A stretch of 64,000 bases of DNA from Clostridium brassicae. GTDB taxonomy: Bacteria; Bacillota; Clostridia; Clostridiales; Clostridiaceae. The notes beneath the pieces are model-generated. The model was not told the origin of the DNA. It was given only the letters and a program-made list of their open reading frames with translations, and ran no database searches. Positions 9,799 through 19,637 of this stretch are shown piece after piece. The translations under genes were made by a program, and so were the position numbers. Where the stretch lies: positions 1-64,000 of the forward strand of contig NZ_JAPQFJ010000002.1 of NCBI RefSeq assembly GCF_026738875.1, in the 5' to 3' direction. Position 1 is the first letter of the stretch, and the number at the start of each line of letters is the position of its first letter.

Positions 9799-10485
9799 AT
9801 GAATAATACTTGCGCTGTCATTTTGGCAGCGGGTAAAGGTAGCAGAATGAGAGCTGAGATTAATAAACAATTTTTAAAATTAAAAGAGAAGCCTATTCTT
9901 TATTATACATTGAAGAGTTTTTGTGAAAGTGAATATATAGATAATATAGTTCTTGTTGTAGCTAAGAATGAAAAGGATTATTGTAGTAAAAATGTGATTA
10001 ATGAGTATAATATAAATAAAATAAAAGCTATTGTTGAAGGTGGAAGTACAAGACAAGAATCAGTGCTAAATGGATTAAGGGCTGCAAAAGGTTGTGACAT
10101 TGTATTAATACATGATGGAGCGAGGCCTTTTGTTCAAAACAGTATAATAGAAAATGGAATAAAATATGCCAAGACTTATGGTGCCTCTGCTTGTGGTGTA
10201 AATTCAAAAGATACTATAAAATTAAGAGATAGTAATGGCTTTTCTACAGGTACTTTGGATAGAAATATATTATTTTGTGTTCAAACACCTCAATGTTTTA
10301 GATATGATGTAATTTTAAAATGCCATGAGAGGGCGGTTCTAGAGGATATTCAAGCTACAGATGATACTATGATTGTAGAAAGATTTAATCATAAGGTTTA
10401 TTTGTACGATGGAAGTTATAATAATATAAAGATAACTACTCCAGAAGATTTAATCATAGGAGAAAAAATATTAGATAGTATGTAG
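9799..10485 (+). CDS. ispD: 2-C-methyl-D-erythritol 4-phosphate cytidylyltransferase
   Basis: A 228-residue enzyme of the MEP isoprenoid pathway. It joins CTP and MEP to give CDP-ME. The nucleotide-binding start A-A-G-K-G-S-R-M (about residues 11-18) and the H-D-G-A-R-P-F motif (about 104-110) are typical of IspD. It follows the PIN/TRAM gene by 23 bp and is probably co-transcribed with it. The ispF gene often found next to ispD is not present here; proS follows instead, under its own promoter. Confidence 0.94.
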   Translation: MNNTCAVILAAGKGSRMRAEINKQFLKLKEKPILYYTLKSFCESEYIDNIVLVVAKNEKDYCSKNVINEYNINKIKAIVEGGSTRQESVLNGLRAAKGCDIVLIHDGARPFVQNSIIENGIKYAKTYGASACGVNSKDTIKLRDSNGFSTGTLDRNILFCVQTPQCFRYDVILKCHERAVLEDIQATDDTMIVERFNHKVYLYDGSYNNIKITTPEDLIIGEKILDSM

Positions 10486-10491
10486 TTTTTA

Positions 10492-10521
10492 TTGACATTG
10501 AACGATTTGATTAGGTATAAT
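10492..10521 (+). promoter_or_regulatory. Promoter of the proS T-box transcript
   Basis: Perfect -35 TTGACA (10492-10497), an 18-bp spacer and perfect -10 TATAAT (10516-10521). It starts just after the ispD stop and feeds the T-box leader. Confidence 0.85.
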
Positions 10522-10527
10522 TTAACG

Positions 10528-10740
10528 TGATAATTTAATATATTGCTATGAGGAAGAGTATTAGAAGTGAAATACAGAGAGAAAATTTTTAGCTGAGAAA
10601 TTTTCAAATGCTTTCAACCTGCTTCTGAGCTGTAGGTAAAAACTACCGGTGTAAACCGTTATATGAAATAAGTACAAAGTTAGGTGGTACCGCGATAAAA
10701 ATTCGCCCTAATATATTTTAGGGGGGATTTATTTTTTGTA
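10528..10740 (+). ncRNA. T-box riboswitch controlling proS
   Basis: The leader has the stem I start (GAGGAAGAGTA near 10550), the invariant T-box AGGTGGTACCGCG (10682-10694) that pairs with an uncharged tRNA acceptor end, and a terminator made of CCCTAA (10706-10711) and TTAGGG (10718-10723) followed by T-rich DNA. A CCT at 10618-10620 is a candidate proline specifier triplet. Uncharged tRNA-Pro is expected to prevent termination and turn on proS. The specifier assignment is inference; the T-box class is clear. Confidence 0.9.
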
Positions 10741-10798
10741 AAAATAAATCCATTTAAATAAATTAAAGTTAATAGAAATGCATAGGGAGGAAACACAC

Positions 10799-12511
10799 AT
10801 GAGAATGTCAAATATGTTAGTCACAACATTAAGAGAAGTTCCAGCAGAGGCAGAATTGCCAAGTCATAAATTGATGCTAAGATCAGGAATGATGAGAAAA
10901 ATGGCATCTGGTATATATAATTTCATGCCTTTAGGACTTAGAAGTCTTAAAAAAATTGAAAATGTTGTAAGAGAAGAGATGGATAGAGCAGGTGCTCAAG
11001 AATTTTTAGCTTCTGCATTAATTCCATCAGAATTGTGGCAAGAGTCTGGAAGATGGGATGTTTTTGGACCGGAAATGTTTAGATTAAATGATAGAAATGA
11101 AAGACAATTTTGTTTGGGGCCTACACATGAAGAAGTGTTTACTGATATAGCAAGAGGAGTTATAAAATCTTATAAACAACTTCCACTTAATCTATATCAA
11201 ATACAAACAAAGTATAGAGATGAAAGAAGACCAAGATTTGGAGTTATGAGATCAAGAGAATTCATAATGAAAGATGCCTATAGCTTTGATAAGGATTATG
11301 AAGGGCTAGATGAATCTTATAATAAAATGTATGATGCATATACAAAAATCTTTGCAAGATGTGGAGTTGAGTGTAGTGCTGTTGAGGCAGATTCAGGTGC
11401 GATAGGTGGAACTGGTTCAGCTGAATTCATGGTAAAATCAGAGTTTGGAGAAGATGAAGTAGTATTTTGTGATTCTTGTAATTATGCTGCTAATATGGAG
11501 AAAGCAATTGCAATTTCAGAACCATCACAAAAAGAAGAACTTAAAGATATGGAAAAAACAGCTACTCCAGAAGTTAAAACTATAGAAGAATTAATTAAGT
11601 TTTTTAACATAGGCCCTAATAAATTTGCAAAGACACTTGTATATAAAGCCGATAATAAGGTTGTAGCTGTTGTTGTAAGAGGGGATAGAGAAGTAAATGA
11701 AGTTAAAGTTATAAATGCTGTAGGTGGAGCTGTTGAATTTGAAATGGCTGATGAGAAGACAGTTAGAAAAGTTACTTCAGCAGAAATAGGATTTGCAGGA
11801 CCTATTGGTATAAAAGCAGATTTTGTGTTAGTGGATAATGAAGTTGCTAATATGTATAATTTTATAGTTGGAGCTAATGATACAGGATATCATTTAGTTA
11901 ATGTTAATTATGGAAGAGATTTTGAAGGAACTGTTGGAGACTTTAGAAATGTTACAAGTGAAGATAAATGTCCAAAATGTGGAGGAAAATTAACTATTGC
12001 TAGAGGTATTGAAGTTGGCCATATATTCAAACTTGGAACTAAATATTCAGAATCTATGGGAGCTGTGTTTAGTGATGAAGATGGAAAAGTTAAACCATTA
12101 ATTATGGGGTGCTATGGTATAGGAGTAAATAGAACTATGGCAGCAATTATTGAACAACATCACGATGAGGATGGAATAGTTTGGCCGCTATCTGTAGCTC
12201 CATATCATGTTATAGTTATCCCAGCTGTTATTAAGAATGAAGAACAAATGAAAGCTGCTGAAGAACTTTACAATGGTTTAAAAGATTTAGGAGTAGAAGT
12301 GGTTCTAGATGACAGAAAAGAAAGAGCAGGAGTAAAGTTTAAAGATGCAGATTTAATGGGAATACCTATAAGAGTTACTGTTGGTAAGCTGATAAGTGAA
12401 GGCAAAGTTGAATTTAAGTTAAGAAGTAGCGAAGAAGTTGAAGAAATAGATTTATCTTCTGTAATTAATAAAGTAAAAGAACAATTTGAAAAAGAAGAAA
12501 TAAAGTTATAA
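10799..12511 (+). CDS. proS: Prolyl-tRNA synthetase (prokaryote type)
   Basis: A 570-residue class II synthetase that charges tRNA-Pro. Motif 2 ([10 protein letters not shown], about residues 138-147) and motif 3 (G-C-Y-G-I-G-V-N-R, near 435-443) are present, as is the INS editing domain between them (about 240-380) and a C-terminal anticodon domain. The ATG at 10799 is chosen because AGGGAGG (10784-10790) lies 8 nt upstream; the frame opens earlier at 10778 without a ribosome site. Controlled by the preceding T-box. Confidence 0.96.
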   Translation: MRMSNMLVTTLREVPAEAELPSHKLMLRSGMMRKMASGIYNFMPLGLRSLKKIENVVREEMDRAGAQEFLASALIPSELWQESGRWDVFGPEMFRLNDRNERQFCLGPTHEEVFTDIARGVIKSYKQLPLNLYQIQTKYRDERRPRFGVMRSREFIMKDAYSFDKDYEGLDESYNKMYDAYTKIFARCGVECSAVEADSGAIGGTGSAEFMVKSEFGEDEVVFCDSCNYAANMEKAIAISEPSQKEELKDMEKTATPEVKTIEELIKFFNIGPNKFAKTLVYKADNKVVAVVVRGDREVNEVKVINAVGGAVEFEMADEKTVRKVTSAEIGFAGPIGIKADFVLVDNEVANMYNFIVGANDTGYHLVNVNYGRDFEGTVGDFRNVTSEDKCPKCGGKLTIARGIEVGHIFKLGTKYSESMGAVFSDEDGKVKPLIMGCYGIGVNRTMAAIIEQHHDEDGIVWPLSVAPYHVIVIPAVIKNEEQMKAAEELYNGLKDLGVEVVLDDRKERAGVKFKDADLMGIPIRVTVGKLISEGKVEFKLRSSEEVEEIDLSSVINKVKEQFEKEEIKL

Positions 12512-12546
12512 AATATAAATTACAATTAGTTTTAGGAGGGGAGAAA

Positions 12547-13944
12547 ATGAAAGTATTTAATACTATGACTAGGCAAAAAGAAGAGTTTAAGCCTATAAAT
12601 CCTAATAAGGTTAATATGTATGTTTGTGGACCTACTGTATATGATTTCTTTCATATAGGTAATGCAAGAACATTTTTAGTTTTTGATACAGTTAGAAGAT
12701 ACTTCGAATATAAAGGATATGAAGTTAATTATATCCAAAATTTTACTGATATAGATGACAAAATGATTAATAGAGCTAATAAAGAAGGAATAACTGTTAA
12801 GGAACTTGGAGATAACTTTATTAAAGAATATTATCAAGATGCTGATGGATTAAATATAAAAAGAGCAACTAATAATCCTAGAGCAACAGAATATATTGAC
12901 GAAATAATTGAATTTGTTGAAGATTTAATAAATAAGGGATATGCATATGAAGTAGATGGAGATGTGTATTTTAGTACAAAAAAATTCAAAGAATACGGAA
13001 AATTATCTGGACAAAATCTTGAAGATTTGCAAGCAGGTGCAAGAATAAATGTAGATGAGAGAAAAGAAGATCCTATGGATTTTGCAGTCTGGAAAAGTGA
13101 AAAGCCAGGGGAACCTTCTTGGAAAAGTCCTTGGGGAAATGGAAGACCAGGATGGCACATAGAATGTTCATGTATGGCTCATAATCTATTAGGAGATACG
13201 ATTGATATACATGCTGGTGGTGCAGATTTAGTATTTCCTCATCATGAAAATGAGGTAGCTCAAAGTGAGGCTAGAAACGGAAAAACTTTTGCTAACTATT
13301 GGATGCACTCAGCTTACTTGAATATAGATAATAAAAAAATGTCTAAATCACTTAATAATTTTTTTACAGCTAGAGAAATTTTAAAACAATATGACCCTGA
13401 AGTTATAAGATTATTTATGCTTTCAGCTCATTACAGAACCCCATTAAACTTTAGTAAAGATTTGTTAGAATCAGCGAAAGCTTCTCTTGAAAGATTATAC
13501 AATGCTATTGGAAATTTGGAAAGACTTCAAAATGAAGTAACAAAAATTGAACTTACAGGCCAAGAAGATAAATATAAAAAGGAATTAGATTTATATAAAG
13601 ACAAATACATTGAAAAAATGGATGATGATTTTAATACGGCAGATGCAATTGCTGTTATGTTTGATTTGGTAAGAGATATAAACTCAAATATAAATGCAGA
13701 TTCATCTAAGAAAGTAGTTGATTATGCATTAAGTCTTATTAGAGAATTAGGTTCTCCATTAGGAGTACTTCAAAACTCTACAATATGTGACTTGGATGAA
13801 GAGATAGAGAAGCTTGTGGAATTAAGGCAACAAGCTAGAAAAGAAAAAAACTGGTCCCTTGCAGACAAGATAAGAGATGATTTAAAAGAAAAGGGAATAG
13901 TCTTAGAAGATACTCCTCAAGGGGTAAGATGGAAGAAAATTTAA
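12547..13944 (+). CDS. cysS: Cysteinyl-tRNA synthetase
   Basis: A 465-residue class I synthetase. The HIGH motif appears as H-I-G-N (about residues 36-39) and the KMSKS motif as K-M-S-K-S near 264-268. Zinc ligands include Cys27 and the C-S-C/H-E-N region (about 207-237). The length is normal. An AGGAGGGG site precedes the start, 35 bp after proS, so both synthetases may share the T-box transcript. Two terminator-like hairpins follow. Confidence 0.96.
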   Translation: MKVFNTMTRQKEEFKPINPNKVNMYVCGPTVYDFFHIGNARTFLVFDTVRRYFEYKGYEVNYIQNFTDIDDKMINRANKEGITVKELGDNFIKEYYQDADGLNIKRATNNPRATEYIDEIIEFVEDLINKGYAYEVDGDVYFSTKKFKEYGKLSGQNLEDLQAGARINVDERKEDPMDFAVWKSEKPGEPSWKSPWGNGRPGWHIECSCMAHNLLGDTIDIHAGGADLVFPHHENEVAQSEARNGKTFANYWMHSAYLNIDNKKMSKSLNNFFTAREILKQYDPEVIRLFMLSAHYRTPLNFSKDLLESAKASLERLYNAIGNLERLQNEVTKIELTGQEDKYKKELDLYKDKYIEKMDDDFNTADAIAVMFDLVRDINSNINADSSKKVVDYALSLIRELGSPLGVLQNSTICDLDEEIEKLVELRQQARKEKNWSLADKIRDDLKEKGIVLEDTPQGVRWKKI

Positions 13945-13956
13945 AATCTTTTTAAT

Positions 13957-13990
13957 AAAATAGCCAGATAAAAACTGGCTATTTTTTAAA
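13957..13990 (+). terminator. Terminator after cysS
   Basis: AATAGCCAG (13959-13967) pairs with CTGGCTATT (13975-13983), followed by TTTTT. Nine perfect pairs with a 7-nt loop. Confidence 0.85.
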
Positions 13991-14026
13991 GTTAGAATTT
14001 TTTAGAATATTAAATAAGTTTTTACT

Positions 14027-14055
14027 AAGTGCAGTTAAACCAACTGCACTTTTAA
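14027..14055 (+). terminator. Second terminator-like hairpin before mrnC
   Basis: AAGTGCAGTT (14027-14036) pairs perfectly with AACTGCACTT (14042-14051) around a 5-nt loop and is followed by TTT. It backs up the cysS terminator, or limits read-through into mrnC. Confidence 0.7.
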
Positions 14056-14127
14056 ATTTGAGTAAAGTATAGTATTATTGTTTTAGTTAATAAAAGTTAT
14101 AAATAGGAATTAAGGAGATAAATTTAA

Positions 14128-14544
14128 ATGGAATTTGACATTCTTAAGGGTAAATTTACATTACAACAAGCAAGGGGGCTAAATCCACTAGTGCTTGCTT
14201 TTGTAGGGGATGCTATATATGAAGTGTTTATTAGGACATATTTGGTTGATAATAATAGAGAAATGTCTGCTCATAAGCTTCACGTTAAGGCTATATCATT
14301 TGTAAAGGCTCATTCTCAAAGTGAAATCATGAAGCGAATAGAAAGTGAGTTAACTGATGAGGAACATGCAATTTTTAAACGAGGTAGGAATGCAAAGTCT
14401 GGTTCTGTACCTAAAAATGCAGATGTTCAAGAGTATAGGATCGCAACAGGTTTTGAAGCTTTAATAGGATTCTTATATATTACAGAGCAGATAGATAGAC
14501 TTAATGAAATATTAAATATGGTTATTAGCATTGATAGTATATAA
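14128..14544 (+). CDS. mrnC: Mini-ribonuclease III
   Basis: A 138-residue protein made of an RNase III catalytic domain without the double-stranded RNA-binding domain, the defining trait of Mini-III. The signature L-A-F-V-G-D-A-I-Y-E (about residues 24-33) carries the catalytic acidic residue, and K-R-G-R-N-A-K-S is near 85-92. In Bacillus it matures 23S rRNA ends. Its place after cysS is conserved in Firmicutes. The start follows AAGGAG (14112-14117). Confidence 0.93.
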   Translation: MEFDILKGKFTLQQARGLNPLVLAFVGDAIYEVFIRTYLVDNNREMSAHKLHVKAISFVKAHSQSEIMKRIESELTDEEHAIFKRGRNAKSGSVPKNADVQEYRIATGFEALIGFLYITEQIDRLNEILNMVISIDSI

Positions 14545-14718
14545 TCAAATTAATAATTTATAATGTGAATTAAATTAAATTTGAAAGAAATTTTTTAAAT
14601 AGCCTTATGCAAGATAAAGGTGCCTTGTTTTCATATAAACAAAAATAAAAATATTTATATATTAGAATAGGTTGATTTAAAATATTAGTATAAAAGTAAA
14701 TTTAAAGGGGAGAAGAAA

Positions 14719-15471
14719 ATGGCTTTAAAAGTTAGATTAATAGAATATACTCCAAATCCGGAAAGAGTTGTTGCATCAGCTGCAAAGCTTTGTTATAGTG
14801 CTGTAGGTATAGATGAAATTTTAGAAGGTTTAAATGAGAAAAATGTTCATGAATTTTTAGATAGATTAATGTCCTATGGGCATACTTCAACTATAGAGCA
14901 TGTAAGCTTTACTTTTGCTGTAGAGGGGGTATCAAGAAGTTTAACTCATCAATTGGTTAGGCATAGGATAGCGTCATATTCACAACAAAGTCAAAGATAT
15001 GTTAAGTTAAATCAATTTGAATATATTATACCTCCGGAAATTGAAAATGATGAGCAGGCAAAAGAACTTTTTATAAACTCAATGGAAGAAAGTCAGAAAG
15101 CATATGATAAGATTGCCGAAATACTTAAAGAGAAATATATTGAACAAGGTATGAAAAAGCAAAATGCACAAAAAAAAGCAATAGAAGACGCTAGATATGT
15201 TTTCCCTAATGCTTGTGAAACTAAAATACTTCTTACAATGAATGCTAGAAGTCTTATGAACTTTTTTGAACATAGATGTTGTAATAGAGCACAATGGGAA
15301 ATACGTGCTTTAGCTGATGAGATGTTAAAATTAGTTAAAAAAGTTGCTCCTGTTTTATTTAAAAAATCAGGTCCAAAGTGCTTAAATGAAAATTGCCCAG
15401 AAGGAGCTATGACTTGTGGGAATATTATTAATGTTAGAAATAAATACTCAAAAATGGAGAGTGAGATTTAA
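14719..15471 (+). CDS. thyX: FAD-dependent thymidylate synthase ThyX
   Basis: A 250-residue enzyme that methylates dUMP to dTMP with reduced FAD, unrelated to ThyA. The ThyX motif [11 protein letters not shown] (about residues 81-91, RHRX7S) is intact. A 174-bp AT-rich gap precedes it and a GGGGAG site (14706-14711) supports the start. The C-terminal tail has a C-N-E-N-C run of unknown role. Confidence 0.95.
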   Translation: MALKVRLIEYTPNPERVVASAAKLCYSAVGIDEILEGLNEKNVHEFLDRLMSYGHTSTIEHVSFTFAVEGVSRSLTHQLVRHRIASYSQQSQRYVKLNQFEYIIPPEIENDEQAKELFINSMEESQKAYDKIAEILKEKYIEQGMKKQNAQKKAIEDARYVFPNACETKILLTMNARSLMNFFEHRCCNRAQWEIRALADEMLKLVKKVAPVLFKKSGPKCLNENCPEGAMTCGNIINVRNKYSKMESEI

Positions 15472-15474
15472 TAT

Positions 15475-16251
15475 ATGAGGAACAATAAGGAAAATAGTGT
15501 TAAAGAAAAGGCATTAAGAGAAGATTTAATAGAAGGAAGAAATGCTGTATTAGAAGCTTTGAAAAGTAACAGAACAATTGAATACATATTAATAGCTAGT
15601 GGAAATACAACAGGGTCAATTAATAAAATTATAGCGGTAGCAAGGGAAAATAAGGTGGTAATAAAAGAAGTAGATAGAAAAAAACTTGATAGCATGTCTG
15701 TAACTGGATCTCATCAAGGTGTTATGGCTATTGTCACACCATATAAGTATTGTGAAGTAGAGGATATTATAGAGTATGCTAAAGATAAGAACGAAAAGCC
15801 TTTTGTTTTGGTTTTAGATGAGATAGAAGATCCACATAACTTAGGTTCAATAATAAGAACTGCTGAAATTTGCGGAGTTCATGGAATTGTAATACCTAAG
15901 AGAAGAAATGTTGGAGTTACACCAATAGTTTATAAAACTTCTGCAGGAGCTATCGAACATATGAAAATAGCTAAAGTGTCTAATATAAATAATGCTATTG
16001 ATAAACTTAAGGAAAATGGATTATGGATTTATGGTGCAGATATGCATGGAGAAAACTACTGTTTCCAATCAGATTTTTCAGGAGCTATAGCTTTAGTAAT
16101 AGGAAGTGAGGGTAAGGGTATTTCAAATCTTACAAAGAATAAATGCGATGTCCTTGTAAAAATACCTATGGTAGGACAGATAACATCCTTAAATGCTTCT
16201 GTGGCGGCTGGAATATTAATGTATGAAATATTAAAGCAAAAAATGGAATAG
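15475..16251 (+). CDS. rlmB: 23S rRNA (guanosine-2'-O-)-methyltransferase RlmB
   Basis: A 258-residue SpoU/TrmH-family methyltransferase. After an N-terminal L7Ae-like substrate-binding domain (about 15-95) comes the knotted SPOUT domain with its three motifs: D-E-I-E-D-P-H-N-L-G-S-I-I-R (motif 1, ~117-130), I-G-S-E-G-K-G-I (motif 2) and I-P-M-V-G-Q-I-T-S-L-N-A-S-V-A (motif 3). The start lies 3 bp after the thyX stop, so translation is probably coupled. The family modifies G2251 of 23S rRNA (E. coli numbering). Confidence 0.92.
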   Translation: MRNNKENSVKEKALREDLIEGRNAVLEALKSNRTIEYILIASGNTTGSINKIIAVARENKVVIKEVDRKKLDSMSVTGSHQGVMAIVTPYKYCEVEDIIEYAKDKNEKPFVLVLDEIEDPHNLGSIIRTAEICGVHGIVIPKRRNVGVTPIVYKTSAGAIEHMKIAKVSNINNAIDKLKENGLWIYGADMHGENYCFQSDFSGAIALVIGSEGKGISNLTKNKCDVLVKIPMVGQITSLNASVAAGILMYEILKQKME

Positions 16252-16257
16252 GTAACT

Positions 16258-16767
16258 GTGAGAAATGTATTTGTCGATGGATATAATGTAATTAATAGTT
16301 GGCCTGAACTAAATAATATCAAAGAATATAGTTTTGAAGCCGCTCGAACAAAACTTATAGAGGAAATGTTGAATTATTCATCATACAATGGGTATAAGGT
16401 ATTTTTGGTTTTTGATGCACATCTTCTTAAAGGAAGTATAGAAAAAAAAGAAAAGGTCGATAATGTTATTATAATCTTCACAAAGGAAGGGGAAACAGCA
16501 GATAGCTTTATTGAAAGATATGTAAATTCAATTGGTAGAAGAGTGGAAGTTTGTGTTGTTACATCAGATTCTCTTGAACAACAAGTTGTTTTTCAAAGAG
16601 GTGCTATAAGGATGTCATCAATTGAGTTTTATAATGAAGTATGTAATACTCGCAGTAACATAAATAAAAAAACTAAAAGGAATATTAGTACAGATAGGAA
16701 TTTAATAGAAGATAGAATAAGTGGAGAAATTTTAGAAAAATTACAAAAAATTAGAAAAAGTCATTGA
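16258..16767 (+). CDS. yacP: NYN-domain ribonuclease (YacP/Rae1 family)
   Basis: A 169-residue protein starting at GTG, 6 bp after rlmB. The NYN (PIN-like) fold starts with V-D-G-Y-N-V-I-N-S-W (about residues 5-14), which holds the first acidic active-site residue; further acidic residues occur in V-F-D-A-H and T-S-D. In Bacillus the orthologue Rae1 cuts mRNA inside the ribosomal A-site. The gene keeps its usual place between rlmB and sigH. The C-terminal ~40 residues are basic. Confidence 0.88.
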   Translation: MRNVFVDGYNVINSWPELNNIKEYSFEAARTKLIEEMLNYSSYNGYKVFLVFDAHLLKGSIEKKEKVDNVIIIFTKEGETADSFIERYVNSIGRRVEVCVVTSDSLEQQVVFQRGAIRMSSIEFYNEVCNTRSNINKKTKRNISTDRNLIEDRISGEILEKLQKIRKSH

Positions 16768-16773
16768 AAAATC

Positions 16774-16803
16774 TTGACTAAAAATTTCCTATTAATGTAT
16801 AAT
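16774..16803 (+). promoter_or_regulatory. Promoter of sigH
   Basis: TTGACT (16774-16779), an 18-bp spacer and TATAAT (16798-16803) just after the yacP stop. It predicts an RNA start at about 16810 and a leader of about 40 nt before the TTG start of sigH. Confidence 0.75.
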
Positions 16804-16850
16804 CAAAGAAGTGGGACGTTTAAGTGTATGTGTTGTATGGAGGGGATATT

Positions 16851-17492
16851 TTGTCAAATAATATTGAAGCGAGTGTTAATAGCATTGATTTAAATCAGAT
16901 GTTAGACGAAGAAATAGCTATAAGAGCTAAGAGTGGTAATGGAGAAGCACAAGAATATTTGATAAACAAATACAAGAACTTTGTTAAAGCTAAGGCGAAA
17001 TCTTACTTTTTAATAGGTGCAGATAAGGAAGACATTTATCAAGAAGGAATGATAGGGTTATATAAGGCTATTAGAGATTTTAAATCAGATAAACTATCTT
17101 CTTTTAAGGCATTTGCTGAATTATGTGTTACAAGGCAAATTATAACTGCCATTAAGACAGCTACGAGACAAAAACATATACCTCTTAATACATATATTTC
17201 TTTAAACAAACCGATTTATGATGAGGAGTCAGATAGAACTTTATTAGACATATTATCTGCTGTTAAAGTATCGGATCCAGAAGAGGTGGTTATAAGTAAA
17301 GAAGAAGTTATAAAAATCGAAAATGAAATTGAGGGAGTTTTATCAGAACTAGAATATGAAGTATTAAATTCTTATTTAGAAGGAAAGTCCTATCAGGAAA
17401 TTGCTTGTGATTTAGATAGACATTCTAAGTCTATAGATAATGCTTTACAGAGAGTAAAAAGAAAATTGGAAAAATGCTTAAATAAAAGATGA
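16851..17492 (+). CDS. sigH: RNA polymerase sigma factor SigH
   Basis: A 213-residue sigma-70 family factor that starts early sporulation in Bacillus and clostridia. Region 2 (D-K-E-D-I-Y-Q-E-G-M-I-G-L, about 57-69) and a region 4 helix-turn-helix near the C-terminus (S-Y-Q-E-I-A-C-D-L) are clear. TTG at 16851 is preferred because GGAGGGG (16839-16845) is 5 nt upstream; a longer frame from ATG 16824 would put that site inside the gene. It lies at its usual place between yacP and the tRNA-Thr/tuf unit. Confidence 0.94.
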   Translation: MSNNIEASVNSIDLNQMLDEEIAIRAKSGNGEAQEYLINKYKNFVKAKAKSYFLIGADKEDIYQEGMIGLYKAIRDFKSDKLSSFKAFAELCVTRQIITAIKTATRQKHIPLNTYISLNKPIYDEESDRTLLDILSAVKVSDPEEVVISKEEVIKIENEIEGVLSELEYEVLNSYLEGKSYQEIACDLDRHSKSIDNALQRVKRKLEKCLNKR

Positions 17493-17502
17493 AAAAAGTA
17501 TA

Positions 17503-17531
17503 TTGACAAAGAAAAATGAAAATAGTAAAAT
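17503..17531 (+). promoter_or_regulatory. Promoter of the tRNA-Thr/tuf1 unit
   Basis: TTGACA (17503-17508), 17-bp spacer, TAAAAT (17526-17531). It predicts a start near 17538, about 80 nt before the tRNA. Confidence 0.75.
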
Positions 17532-17620
17532 TAATAATTGGTGTAGGACTTTGGCATACCCTGTAAACAAACGGGAATTAATGCTAGTTTTTATGGGCTC
17601 CTTTATATTTAATTTAAAAT

Positions 17621-17696
17621 GCCCATGTAGCTCAGCAGGCAGAGCGTCACCTTGGTAAGGTGGAGGTCGCCGGTTCAAACCCGGTCGTGGGCTCCA
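17621..17696 (+). tRNA. tRNA-Thr (anticodon GGT)
   Basis: A complete 76-nt cloverleaf. The acceptor GCCCATG (17621-17627) pairs with CGTGGGC (17686-17692) with one wobble. The anticodon stem encloses the loop TTGGTAA, so the anticodon is GGT and reads ACC/ACU. The T arm has GGTTCAAACC. The discriminator T and a genomically encoded CCA (17694-17696) are present. It lies between sigH and tuf1 and is likely co-transcribed with tuf1. Confidence 0.97.
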
Positions 17697-17781
17697 ACGT
17701 TTTGAATAATCAAGTAACACACCAGGATGAGTTTACGAAAAAAGGGTTTAAAATTATTACATATGTTAGGAGGAATTAAAA

Positions 17782-18963
17782 ATGGCAAGACAAAAGTTTG
17801 AAAGAACAAAGCCACATGTAAACATAGGAACAATAGGACACGTAGACCACGGTAAGACAACAACAACAGCAGCAATCACAATGACATTAGCAAAAGCTGG
17901 TGGAGCAGAAGTACAAAACTATGAAGATATAGACAAGGCACCAGAAGAAAAAGAAAGAGGAATTACAATCAACACAGCACACGTTGAATATGAAACAGAA
18001 AACAGACACTATGCACACGTAGACTGTCCAGGACACGCTGACTATGTAAAGAACATGATTACAGGGGCAGCACAAATGGATGGAGCAATCTTAGTAGTAT
18101 CAGCAGCAGATGGTCCAATGCCACAAACAAGAGAACATATACTACTAGCATCAAGAGTTGGAGTTAACCACATAGTAGTATTCTTAAACAAATCAGACCA
18201 AGTAGACGATCCAGAATTATTAGAATTAGTAGAAATGGAAGTAAGAGAATTATTAAGCGAATATGGATTTGATGGAGATGGATGTCCAGTAGTAACAGGA
18301 TCAGCGTTAAAAGCAATAGAAGAAGGCGACGATCAATGTATACTAGACTTAATGGCAGCAGTAGATGAATATATACCAACACCAGAAAGAGCTACAGACC
18401 AACCATTCTTAATGCCAGTAGAAGATGTATTCACAATTACAGGAAGAGGAACAGTTGCAACAGGAAGAGTTGAAAGAGGAATTCTTCATGTAGGAGATGA
18501 AATACAAATCGTAGGAATGAAAGAAGAAATAGGAAAGACAACATGTACAGGAGTAGAAATGTTCAGAAAGATGCTTGACGAAGCAATGGCAGGAGATAAC
18601 ATCGGAGCATTATTAAGAGGTGTTCAAAGAGATGAAATCGAAAGAGGTCAAGTATTAGCAAAACCAGGAACAGTAACTCCACACAAAAAATTTGTAGGTC
18701 AAGTTTACGTATTAAAGAAAGAAGAAGGTGGAAGACACACTCCATTCTTTAACGGATACAGACCACAATTCTATTTCAGAACAACAGACGTAACAGGATC
18801 AATTGCATTACCAGAAGGAGTAGAAATGGTTATGCCAGGAGATCACATAGATATGAATGTTGAATTAATAACACAAGTAGCAATGGAACCAAACCTAAGA
18901 TTCGCTATCAGAGAAGGTGGAAGAACAGTAGGTTCAGGAGTTGTTACAACTATAGTAGAATAA
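17782..18963 (+). CDS. tuf: Elongation factor Tu, copy 1
   Basis: A 393-residue GTPase that brings aminoacyl-tRNA to the ribosome. G1 G-H-V-D-H-G-K-T (about 19-26), the D-C-P-G-H-A-D switch II motif (about 81-87) and N-K-S-D (about 135-138; the usual NKxD) are present, followed by beta-barrel domains 2 and 3. It is almost identical at the DNA level to the second copy at 33884, including 22 bp past the stop. Codon use is sharply biased to A-ending codons, as expected for very high expression. The ribosome site is TAGGAGG. Confidence 0.98.
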   Translation: MARQKFERTKPHVNIGTIGHVDHGKTTTTAAITMTLAKAGGAEVQNYEDIDKAPEEKERGITINTAHVEYETENRHYAHVDCPGHADYVKNMITGAAQMDGAILVVSAADGPMPQTREHILLASRVGVNHIVVFLNKSDQVDDPELLELVEMEVRELLSEYGFDGDGCPVVTGSALKAIEEGDDQCILDLMAAVDEYIPTPERATDQPFLMPVEDVFTITGRGTVATGRVERGILHVGDEIQIVGMKEEIGKTTCTGVEMFRKMLDEAMAGDNIGALLRGVQRDEIERGQVLAKPGTVTPHKKFVGQVYVLKKEEGGRHTPFFNGYRPQFYFRTTDVTGSIALPEGVEMVMPGDHIDMNVELITQVAMEPNLRFAIREGGRTVGSGVVTTIVE

Positions 18964-18986
18964 TTCTATTGATTTAATTATAAATG

Positions 18987-19014
18987 GGACTGGGTTGAAA
19001 AACTTAGTCCTTTT
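18987..19014 (+). terminator. Terminator after tuf1
   Basis: GGACTGGGTT (18987-18996) pairs with AACTTAGTCC (19001-19010), allowing two G-U pairs, followed by TTTT. Confidence 0.8.
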
Positions 19015-19067
19015 AAAAGAAATTAAAACAGAGGATAACAAAATCAAGGGTATAAGCTAAAAACAAG

Positions 19068-19096
19068 TTGACATACAGTGTAACTTATGATAAATT
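19068..19096 (+). promoter_or_regulatory. Promoter of rpmG-secE-nusG
   Basis: TTGACA (19068-19073), 17-bp spacer, TAAATT (19091-19096). It restarts transcription after the tuf1 terminator. Confidence 0.7.
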
Positions 19097-19177
19097 TGTT
19101 AGGTAGTACGTACTTAAGATAATAAGTGTTATCAGTAATACCTGTGTGTGTATACGCAGAATCAGGAGGTGTAGAAC

Positions 19178-19327
19178 ATGAGAGTAAAAGTAACTTTAGC
19201 ATGTACAGAATGTAAACAAAGAAATTATAATACAATGAAAAATAAAAAGAACGATCCAGAAAGATTAGAAATGAATAAGTATTGTAAGTTCTGCCACAAA
19301 CACACACTTCACAAAGAAACAAAATAG
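19178..19327 (+). CDS. rpmG: 50S ribosomal protein L33
   Basis: A 49-residue basic protein with the zinc-binding pairs C-T-E-C (residues 9-12) and C-K-F-C (36-39) of the zinc form of L33. The start follows CAGGAGGTG (19163-19171). It opens the rpmG-secE-nusG group, the usual order in Firmicutes. Confidence 0.95.
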   Translation: MRVKVTLACTECKQRNYNTMKNKKNDPERLEMNKYCKFCHKHTLHKETK

Positions 19328-19366
19328 GTAGTGTTTTTCCTAAAATTTTTTAAGGATGTGAATAAT

Positions 19367-19591
19367 ATGGCTGCTAATGAAAAAAAACAGGTTAAAGAGC
19401 CATCATCTATAGGAGTGGGTAAGTTTTTTAAGGAAGTAAAGGCAGAAACAAAGAGAATAACTTGGCCTCCTAAGAATGAAGTTAAAAAATCCACATTAAT
19501 TGTTTTGTTTTTTTGTGTTGTTAGCGCAGTAATGATTGGATTGATGGATTATGGATTTCAAGGCCTTTTTAAGCTTATTTTCACTAAATAA
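19367..19591 (+). CDS. secE: Preprotein translocase subunit SecE
   Basis: A 74-residue protein with a charged N-terminus, the conserved F-K-E-V-K-A-E-T-K-R-I-T-W-P segment (about 21-34) and one C-terminal transmembrane helix (about 45-68). This is the minimal SecE form; it joins SecY and SecG in the Sec channel. The frame opens at 19331, but AAGGATGTG lies just upstream of the ATG at 19367, which gives the normal length. Confidence 0.93.
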   Translation: MAANEKKQVKEPSSIGVGKFFKEVKAETKRITWPPKNEVKKSTLIVLFFCVVSAVMIGLMDYGFQGLFKLIFTK

Positions 19592-19637
19592 AGAAAAAAG
19601 GGAGGTAGGAATGAGGATATAGCCTCATCCTAATAAT

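Noticed and set aside
10778-10798. Seven-codon N-terminal extension of proS
   Set aside because: The ribosome site AGGGAGG lies inside it; the start at 10799 gives the standard protein.
17478-17720. Minus-strand frame opposite tRNA-Thr (80 residues, proline/arginine-rich)
   Set aside because: It is antisense to the tRNA gene, a well-known source of false proteins; no ribosome site.
17887-18745. Minus-strand frames opposite tuf1, repeated opposite tuf2 (33989-34847)
   Set aside because: They mirror the biased codon use of tuf and recur only because the two genes are copies.
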